64,000 nt of DNA, from the NCBI GenBank assembly GCA_028829895.1, contig CM054180.1, forward strand, positions 108,863,635 to 108,927,634, given 5' to 3'. Positions 55,561 through 64,000 of the stretch are shown in pieces; within the stretch, counting starts at the first letter, position 1; every line of letters begins with the position of its first letter. The position numbers were made by a program, and so were the translations under genes. The DNA comes from Sinotaia quadrata. Taxonomy: Eukaryota > Mollusca > Gastropoda > Architaenioglossa > Viviparidae. The notes beneath the pieces were generated by a model that was not told where the DNA came from, did not search any database, and saw only the letters and a program-made list of their open reading frames with translations.

Positions 55561-58110
55561 CCTTGAAAAAGAACTGCAGAAAAGGCGGAAACGCTAGCAA
55601 AGCAAATTGTAAATTCAAACACCACAGCATTCCACAAGATACAAAACTTAGATACACTCAATCTAAAGCAAATAGAAATTAAAAAAAAAACCAAGGCACC
55701 ATACGTAGCAACTCAACTCTAAATACGCCAATAATCTCCACTAAAGTAATTTAAATAATACAAGAGAAAAATACAGAGCCAGGAGAAGAAAAAGATTCAT
55801 TCTAAATGCTCTCGGAAGACTACGACAAAACATATAAGACAAGATAATACAACCTCACAACAAAATACTACTTGCAGGCAAAATACCAAATAAATGGTAA
55901 TACGCAAAGGTCACACCAAATACACAACAGATGGAAAAGATGCTATTCAACCAAACTCATACAAACCTGTAACACTACTCTCCACAGTAGGAAAATAAGA
56001 TAAACACTACAATAATGAACAAGAAAAGAACAACACTTAGAAAAACACCCCACCTATTGTTTGACAACCAGTGCGGTTTTAGACCAATACACACCAGCAT
56101 AAACATACAAACTACTCAGTCATGACTGAAAGAAATCACATCCAACCACACTACTCCTTGGTATCACCCAAGCATGGATACAATATGGCATGCAGCAATA
56201 TTAATCAAAGCACTTAAACTAGACATGACATGACACATACGACTACATAAAATATTTCCTCACATAGAGGCCTTCTACATAAGCGTCAGCAACACAAACT
56301 CATGACATACACGGAATCCTACAGGGAAGTGCCATAAGCTTGGCTCACTTCAATATGTCGCCAATGGGTTTATCATTAAAAACACACAATCAAAAACACA
56401 TTATAACATACCTGCACAAAACGCACAAATACCAAATTTGGGAAGATAACATTCGACGAAAACGTTGAATTCACACGATCCATAACAAACACATAAAAAA
56501 TACACAACCACCACCAGCCCAAAAAAAAATACTTCTACAAATTGACATTGCATTAAACATGTATACAGCCTCAGGCAACAAAAACTCCACATTACAAATA
56601 ACTCAAAACCAATTAATACTCTAAAGATTAGTCACTATTTTATCAACACGCACAAAATACATATCTACTCACTGGACAATTCGTGCTCCAGGAAAGAAAA
56701 GAGAAACAAACATGCATACGGAAGGGCAAACAGAGCAAAACACCTCCACAACAACAAAACTGTAAAAGTAAAAATTGGAATATCAGAGGATACAGGATGG
56801 AAAAGTCAAACAAAGAACAAAACAGATAGACGCCATCCCCTTGCTACCAACTCAATGTACAAAGGGGATGACAAACAAATTACAACTAATAATCAGAAAC
56901 AGAACCTCCCCACCCCCCCAAAAAAAACCCAACAACAGATATTACACTACTAACTACCACAAAGGACAAAACGTAATACAAATACAACAAATCATCCTAA
57001 AGCTTACAAAAACATTTCCCAAACCCATACATAGTGACGAACCAATACCAACACACTTGACGGCGCAGCACACCACTCACCCACGAGCACCCTTACAACC
57101 AAACGTCGCTCCCGACACTCCACACTAACGGGAGAACTCGTGGGTTTACAACAGGCATTAAGAACACATACATATTACAGTACACCCACACCCACACACA
57201 CACCACATTAGTATTGATCCAAGACTCCCTCACCTTCATATCATTACTCCAAAATTAGTTGACCAAAATAAACGTAAAACCACAATAGTTAGAAATACAT
57301 CCCAAGCGTTTAAAAAACGTATACTATTCCCTGGTTCCCAGCCACACAATATAACAACAAATGTCACAGCAGATGGGGTGGGGGTGAGGAAGATAGCAAA
57401 ATATGCCACCACACACCTAGCAGCACACAACACACAAGTATATAGAAACAACTCACGGCAAAATACAGAACACTTACAAGGAAAGCACACAACACACAAG
57501 TAAATAGAAACATCTCACGGCAAAATACAGAACACTTACAAGGAAAGCACACAACACACAAGTAAATAGAAACATCTCACGGCAAAATACAGAACACTTA
57601 CAAGGAAAGCACACAACACACAAGTAAATAGAAACATCTCACGGCAAAATACAGAACACTTACAAGGAAAGCACACAACGTTCCTCAGCAACAACCCTTC
57701 AAGACATCGCCATTATAAATAAACTTAGGCTCATTCACACTCTACTACTACACAAACAAATTGTGAAACAAAAACTTTTATACAATGCAGAAATGACAAC
57801 ACGTAAATAACACTTTCTTGTGCAATTTCCAAACACAAACACGCATAGCAAAACGCTCAAAGCTAAAGTAGCTCAGACAGACATGATATTCACAGTGGAA
57901 CCACTACCCAACAAAACAAAACGAAATACATATATTCAGAGCACTCAAAGACTTCTTAGTGGACACAAACACATTAGACAAAATATACCCATATTCAAGA
58001 AACAAAAAATTAATGAGGTCACGCCACTCCAGACACACAACTCCTCTATAGTGACAACTTCACCACCCCACCCCACCCCGCCCAACAACCACAACCACAG
58101 AAGAGAAAGG
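55560..58110 (+). mobile_element. Decayed non-LTR retrotransposon (LINE) with reverse transcriptase remnants
   Basis: Reverse transcriptase motifs survive in shifting frames: QPNSYKPVTLLSTVGK at 55948-55995 (the PxSYRPIxLLSxxGK block), LLFDNQCGFRP at 56054-56086 (the QxGFR block) and HGILQGSAIS at 56310-56339 (the GxPQGSxxSP block). Many stops and frameshifts show that it is inactive. The plus strand is strikingly A- and C-rich throughout. A 62-bp tandem repeat interrupts it. The exact ends are uncertain. Confidence 0.75.
57440..57680. repeat. 62-bp tandem repeat inside the decayed LINE, about four copies
   Basis: The unit contains AAATAGAAACATCTCACGGC, then AAAATACAGAACACTTACAA, then GGAAAGCACACAACACACAA. 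The copies are almost identical, so they are younger than the decay of the host element. Confidence 0.93.
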
Positions 58111-58484
58111 TGAAGTGAGAGAGAGAGAGGAAGAAAGACACAAGACGTGTTAATGTAAATAAGAAGTATCTGTTTGGTGTGCGCTTAAAGGAAGGAAACA
58201 CATTATGGCTTACTCGCAGTGTTTCCTGCAGATATCTCACAAATCTGATGACTTTGTTCCGCCTGGCCTTATAAATACTCAGATTTTTCTTACATTTTAT
58301 CAGATTCGACATAGTGCGGAGCTCTCGTAATAAGGTAGTTTTTAAATTCACGTTTGTCCTCACAAGTACCTTATACAATAGTCAGTTGCTAGCCTGAAAA
58401 GTAACTTTTAGTTCTTTTTATTATTCAAATTTGGAATTTTAACTTAACAAAATAAATATACATAATACTGTTGTTTTTTTCTAG
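58110..58484. other. Unique DNA upstream of the DNase II-like exon
   Basis: No exon was seen. It ends in the acceptor TTGTTTTTTTCTAG at 58471-58484. Confidence 0.35.
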
Positions 58485-58637
58485 ATTTGCACCATAACTG
58501 TAACACCTTTACCTAACTCAAATGAAGTCGTGTAAAGCAGAATTACGTATTCTACAAGTTGTGTTACTGGCAGCTCTATTCGAGGTAACAACAGCAGCGA
58601 TGCAGTGCAAAGATGAAGTCAACAATGATGTTGACTG
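58485..58637 (+). CDS. First coding exon of a DNase II-like gene (partial; gene continues beyond the window)
   Basis: The exon is framed by a strong acceptor (TTGTTTTTTTCTAG, ending 58484) and a consensus donor TG|GTAAGT at 58637/58638. The ATG at 58522 opens a signal peptide (MKSCKAELRI then LQVVLLAALFEVTTA), followed by AMQCKDEVNNDVD and a Trp codon split by the intron. In DNase II the mature protein starts with a Cys-Asp/Glu segment leading to V-D-W, then a Tyr-Lys segment (family knowledge), which this fits closely. DNase II is an acid endonuclease of lysosomes or secretions. The catalytic HxK motifs would lie in later exons and no second exon was found up to the window end. Only 39 residues are visible, so another secreted family is possible. 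The 5' UTR part is 58485-58521. Confidence 0.5.
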
Positions 58638-59775
58638 GTAAGTAACAGAGACAACGATTCAATATACCATCGTTCAAAGGTAAAATGGCTTCCTGTAATC
58701 CAGATAAGTTACTTTTAATACATATTGTTTCTTAAGAGCTGTAGATGTAAACAGTTATGTATTTTGGCGTTGAATAAAGAATATACAGATTGGGTATTTC
58801 TATTTACATATCTGTTTGTGGTCTATGTTTTGCTCAGTAAGGATGGTGTGAATTTTATCCATAATCTTAAGGGATGGAAGGTCTCTATCAAATAATAAAA
58901 GGTCATATCCCATCCACTCCGAAAACTGTTCGACTTATAGAACAAAACTAAGAAAAGTAAATATGAAATGTTTAATTTATAAATTTAATGTTATATTTAA
59001 TTTCTCATGCATATCTGATGCTAAAACGACGAAGAAGCAAAAAATAGTTATTTATACTAATTATGCATATGAGTTTAGGGGAGTTAAACTAAATATTTAA
59101 TTAAATTTCTTCGAACCTAAATAATACGTATTCGGCGGTACAGCGGAACCAGTACTAATGATAAAGCTAAAAAACACTAACAAGAACGAAAGGACACAAT
59201 GAAATGTGTGTGAACTTTAAAAAATCAAATGAAAATGTTATACTACACACACACACACACGCACACTCACACACACACACACTATATATATATTACATTT
59301 TTAAAAATAATTCCATTAAGAAATTATCAGAAAATAAATTTTCTTAATTGACGAAATTATAAAGAATTCATTTTTTTTTTAATTATTGACAATTGTGAAA
59401 AGTATTTTGATAAATTGTTTACAATTTTAAAATAGATTCTGTGTAAAGTCAATTTTATTAGTTTATTGTTACGTTTTAGTCATTGCTGATTGGTTGACAT
59501 TTTAAAATATTTTGCTTTCTGGTTTGTTGACGTTTCTAAAAACATTGTATACTTACTTGTTGGTTAACGTATTTAAATACTTTGCTTTCTTTGTTTTAAG
59601 GTTTTAGTATAATATTTAACGCTCACTATATCCTCAATTAATATACTTTACAAATATTTTATTCTATATTATTAGAAATTGGTCATTGTTATAGAGTTTT
59701 AATTACAGCTTTTATAATGACTATCTGTTATGCGCTTTCGACTAATTAGGATCATATTATCTTATTTAATATATT
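58638..59775. other. Intronic AT-rich DNA with (CA)n
   Basis: Presumed first intron of the DNase II-like gene. An impure (CA)n lies at about 59243-59283. A TTTTGCTTTCTxGTTTGTTGACGT theme recurs near 59490-59600. No second exon was seen. Confidence 0.35.
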
Positions 59776-60021
59776 TGTGATGGGCGGTGTAAGTAGTCGT
59801 GCAGTGGGTCACTACAGGATGAGAGATGAAAATGATGATGATGGAGGATAATCCGGTACACACTAAACGACAGCCACAGCAAGAGATGACAACACGCAAC
59901 GCCGTGTTTACAGTTCACATGAGACTTTATTCAAGTGGACAGACAGTCGCATCAGCCCACCACCCATTCTCTCCATGATGGCTAAATGGTTCTCTGTTTC
60001 TATGTACGCATTGTGACACAC

Positions 60022-60058
<37 letters not shown>

Positions 60059-60115
60059 GAAGGTGGTTACACTGTTAACGTCACCACTGGAGCTTTCGTG
60101 GATCATCATAAGACG
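59776..60115 (-). mobile_element. LTR-like remnant
   Basis: Read on the minus strand it contains TTGAATAAAGTCTCATGTGA, a poly(A)-signal/R-region look, and ends in ACCGCCCATCACA, consistent with an LTR 3' end. A (CA)n tract interrupts it at 60026-60051. The stretch ACTGGAGCTTTCGTGGATCA recurs exactly at about 63410, so this DNA is repetitive. The element class is not proven. Confidence 0.35.
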
Positions 60116-61180
60116 GGTACCCGTTCGAAAATTAGCATAATCTCCATCGCAGCACGTGATCTCTACGCAAAGCTACTTAACCATTAGGCATGTGCTCTAT
60201 TCCACACAGTAGCCAAAGGTATGCATCTAGTGACTTTCTATTAGTTATGATCTTTATATGTACAACACAAACTTTTATTTTTAATATGATCAATCATTAC
60301 ATAATCTAAACTTAACGACAAAATTTTATCGCACAGATTGCATTTCGCCATGTCACTATCCAATCGCTTGGCGTGACTCCACCAGACGATGTCTTACCCA
60401 TATTAAAAATATTACAACATTATTATTTAATTTATTTACGTCAAAATACTGACAAGTTTGTTTACTAAGTCTTATTAACATGCTACACATGTTAATACAA
60501 GCAAAAGGAAGGGTGCGAGGTATTGTGATCAATGTTGTCAATAATTAGATCTAATTACAGCGGCTGCTCAGTGCGTGAGCCTACCCACGCCCGATGTCAT
60601 CAAATAAAGTCTCCCCTAAAATGAAGTCAACTAGGGAGGTTTTATTTTAAAACAAATTCTCCGATGGATATTCTCCTAATTAAAATATACCCCACCCCCC
60701 ACCCCTTAATTGTATTAACAATGCACTGCATAAGGCAACAGGGCTCTACAGTATGACGTCACGAAACCGGATGACGTAGCCACTATCGAGCGCTGCACCC
60801 TGGCTCTCTGCTGAAGGGGCGAGGCTTAGATGCAAGTTTAACTGCACTCAAAATAATTCTCAAACTGTTAGATTTTTATAAACAACTCGACGGAGGCAAG
60901 CTAGAACAAAGAATCTTTTTTCCCCTAGGTGAATTTATTTTGGGGTGGATTTATTTTACAACCATGAGTGATTTTATTTTAAACAGTTCTCTCATCTAAT
61001 GCGTGATTGGCTTGCTTTCCCTCTGTCAGTTTCCCTTGCACCCCCTTTACATTACTCATTTCTGTGCCTCATCCTCAGCTGTGCAGTGGTGTATAGACTG
61101 GTCTGCCGCAGACCCGTTCATAATTTTACTACCCAGGTGTTAGCACGGCAACGGGCACTTGGGTTCCTGAGTACCCATTG
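60115..61180. other. Mixed DNA, nothing recognised
   Basis: Composition rises from AT-rich to GC-balanced after about 60540. The short frame at 60999-61181 has no recognisable domain. Confidence 0.3.
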
Positions 61181-64000
61181 ATAGCACTAGTTGGAGGTTT
61201 CGTTTGGTGTTTGCTGGGAGCTTGAGACTGTTGTTAAATTTTTGTTCTTTTTGTTGAGTTGTGTTCTTAAAAATTACGTATCCTCTATTTCTTGTGTCTA
61301 TAGCATTTACGTCTCGTTCCTGTAGAAGTATGTAGCTTCTGTTTCTTGTATTTGGTGACCGTAAGCATTGAGCGTTGTGAAGCTGGTGCAGACTGTGATT
61401 TTAAAATGTCATGATGCTGTTATCGCGGCCTTGTGTAGGCTATGTTGGAAGATTGCTGCTGTAGATTCCTATTTTCACCAAAGGCCGTTTGGACGGCGGT
61501 TTCAGACCGAACCGACCTTTCCTGCCCATACAGAGGTGGTGTGCAGAGGAGAATTCTGCCGTCAGGATACCGTTATGGCAGTTGTATGTCGGTAGCTGGT
61601 GCTTGCTGTGTGATTTGAAGAATATTGTAGATTTTACCCGCCGTCGAAATAACGTTATGGCAGGCTGTGCTTTAAAGAGGTTTTCTGTAGATTTTTCCTA
61701 TTTTGCTGTAGTCTGTGTGTATCTTGTTGACTGGTGGCAAAAAGTTGAGTGTTTGTAGTGTCCCCCCTGCTTGTATCCAATCGCTGCCATTCGAATACCA
61801 ATCTGGCGACTCTTGAGGGCACTGAACAGATTGGTAAGATTCTTTGTGGAGTGTTGTAGTTCACTCGTCCGTTGCACAGCATGTCTGGCTGGCAAAGGTA
61901 GACTTTAGTCCGGCAATCCATGGGCTAAAATTGTGGTGGATGTTGTTGCTGTCTTTCCCGATATAGAAGTGGGAAGATGGGTAGGAGAAAGTGTATTAAG
62001 AGCCAGGCTGGTAGCACACCACGTTTGTACCTAGTGTATACGTGCGCCTGCGTTTTTAACTTCTGTCCTCACTGGGGGCGTTGTCGTCATTGTTGATGGT
62101 GTTGATGTTGCGGCTGTCCCCGGTGTCCATTGGGATGCATGAAGACGGGTGCTGGCGGCCAGTAGAGATGGCCGAGCATCAGTTTCATCATGTCTGCAAT
62201 GGGGTGATTAAAATATTCTTACCGTGTTGCCATTGCTGTCGATGTTGTTGTTGGTGGTGGTTCCTTAGGCATTGTTGTTGATGAAGTTGTTGTAGTGCTG
62301 CTATTATTGATGCTGTTGTTGTTGATTTTTGATGTGCTGAGATGGTCACTGTCTTTTATTGGGGGGGGGGCTCGGTTCTGCTGTTGATACTGATTATTTT
62401 GTCTGGCCTTCTGTTGTTGTAGATGTTGTCGCAGTCAATGCTGCTCGTGGTGGCGTCCCAGGCAAGGGTGTGAGTGGTGGGGCCACAAGTACCCTTGCAT
62501 TCTCATCGTGGATGTCCTGATTTCAGTTGTTGTGTATGTACAGGCGTCAGTTTGTACAATTTGCTCTTCCTTTTCTTTTGTTTTCATCTGTGTGAGGACG
62601 ATTTTAAAATCTTGTTTTTCTTGTTGACATCGTTTTTGGTTGTAGTTGTTGTCTGTACTTTATTCCCTCTGTCTTAGTAGTTGTTGTCTGGCTGTGTTTT
62701 TCTTTCGGTCACAATTGGTGGGGCTTATGAGAAAGCCTGTTTTGTTTTGTTTTCCTGGATAAGAGTCAGTGTTGAGCTGGCTTTTGTTTTTGGTGGTATT
62801 TTCCACTAAATGATAGTTTGAGTTTCACTGTCTGTCGATGGTGGTTTTCTAGCTGTTGAGAGGTGTTCATTTAAAAGCTCCCACAGGTAGATGGCACAGC
62901 GACATGGTGCTTTGCAATATGTGGTTCCTCTCCCTTTCCTGATACCTTATGGAGAGAATCCACATTAGAGAAAGTTGCATCAAGGCGGAAGTTTCCTGAT
63001 TTAATCGAGAATTCATAAGGAGTTAATGTTGTTTCCTTATTGGCCCTTGTATCGGTATAGGTTGCTGTGTATTCTTGAGTGTTGAAAATTTCCTAGCTTT
63101 CCTGCCCCGATAAGGGCTTGGAGTGGCCGCATGATCTAAGGCATCCTGATTTTACTGCCCTGAAAAGGGCTTGGGAGTAGGCATTAAGACTGTTTTCACA
63201 ACCAAACCTAATAAGGGCTTAGGCACGGCACTAGCTGTTGTTCGGGTGTTTCGTTTCTCCGTGGCTGCTTTCTCGGTAATCCGTAGGATGAGTTACTTGA
63301 GAGAAAGTCTGATTCGCTCAGCTGCTCGAAACCAACCGTGAATGCACTCGACGAACTTCTCACACTCACTGGGTGGTGGTGGTTACAATGACAATTTTAC
63401 GTCGCGACTGGAGCTTTCGTGGATCATTTCATCACAAGACGTTCTCGGATCTGTAGTGCTCCAGTGGGACATGCTCCTCTTACGCGTATTCGGGGAGCGC
63501 TGGCGGTGGTGTTGCTGTTGGAGTTTTTCTTGGTGCTTGCTTGGTGTTATCGTCAGTTGTTGATTTTTTTTTTAATGTCGATGAGTTGTCTTCCTGTTGA
63601 GTTATGTGTCTGCTATTTCTTGTGTCTTTGGCGTTGAAGTTGTATTTTGTCCCAGTTGAGCGTTGTGTCGGTGGCTGGTGTAAGTTGTGAATTTTGGTGA
63701 CGAATCCTATGTGTAGTGCTGTTTTCCGCTCATCCATTGCTAAACGTGTCTGGCCGGCAAAAGCAGACTTTAGTCTGGTAATCAGTGGGCTAAAGTTGTG
63801 GTCTATGTTGTTGCTGTCATTCCCGATGTTGAGTGGGAGGGGTTTGGGAGGGAGTGTCTTACAGAGCCCAGGCTAGTAGCACGCAAAGTCTGTACTTAGC
63901 GTGTACGTGCGCCTGGTACGTTCACCCACTCCCGTCCATCCGCACTGGTGGTGTTGTTATTGGCGCTGTGGTTGTCCCCAGTGTCAGTTGGGATGCATGA
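61180..64000. mobile_element. GC-richer repeated element with internal direct repeats (unclassified)
   Basis: The segments at about 61880-62140 and 63740-64000 are diverged direct copies (GTCTGGCxGGCAAAxGxAGA...CACGTTTGTAC/AAGTCTGTACxTAG...GGGATGCATGA) offset by about 1.86 kb. Parts of 61280-61420 and 63560-63690 also match (CTATTTCTTGTGTCT, GAGCGTTGTG). The minus strand carries short frames rich in Thr, Gln, Asn and Pro without known domains. It is probably transposon-derived, or a long-unit tandem repeat cut by the window end. Many GTTGTT runs occur. Confidence 0.45.

Noticed and set aside
56775..57128. 117-aa plus-strand frame
   Set aside because: Lies inside the decayed LINE and shows only its A/C-biased codons; not an independent gene.

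Overview
This is invertebrate nuclear DNA, most likely from a mollusc and probably a gastropod. It is AT-rich with few genes, and its genes are split by introns with GT-AG sites or carry AATAAA signals. The two large genes have the LDLa/C-type lectin/LRR/7TM architecture of the snail receptor GRL101. The species cannot be fixed from the sequence. No rRNA, convincing tRNA, CRISPR or bacterial operon structure was seen.

Layout. (1) 1-6.3 kb: minisatellites and a broken minus-strand LINE fragment (2.74-3.29 kb). (2) 6.4-19.8 kb, or to 22.5 kb: a split gene inferred from open frames, splice sites and intron phase. It encodes a signal peptide, a PAN/apple-like domain, a Thr/Ser-rich mucin stalk of about 458 residues in one exon, two duplicated 45-nt micro-exons and a short tail. 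Its introns are packed with tandem repeats. (3) 17.4-32.3 kb: a diverged dispersed repeat present twice in inverted orientation, long GATA, GA and CT microsatellites, and many 30-50 bp minisatellites. (4) 32.9-44.2 kb: two plus-strand paralogous receptor genes in tandem, each with one uninterrupted coding exon (1411 and 1599 aa). The downstream copy has all classical class A GPCR motifs and a repeat-expanded, glycosylation-rich N-terminus. The upstream copy has an intact frame but has lost the TM2 Asp, the DRY-type motif and the TM6 CWxP. (5) 44.3-55.5 kb: intergenic DNA with minisatellites and probable transposon remnants. (6) 55.6-58.1 kb: a decayed non-LTR retrotransposon. (7) 58.5 kb: a short signal-peptide exon that looks like the first exon of a DNase II-like gene running out of the window. 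(8) 59.7-64 kb: LTR-like and other repeated, GC-richer DNA.

How the genes relate. The two receptors are a local duplication. They share the order N-terminal repeats, CUB-like region, LDLa, C-type lectin-like domain, four LDLa, LRR block and 7TM, and both probably have a spliced 5' UTR. The PAN-mucin gene would make a secreted or extracellular glycoprotein, and the DNase II-like gene a secretory or lysosomal nuclease. Nothing in the sequence ties these to the receptors functionally.

Limits. Exon joins rest on consensus sites and phase only, without transcript evidence. Domain calls are by eye. Repeat boundaries are approximate to about 10-20 bp.
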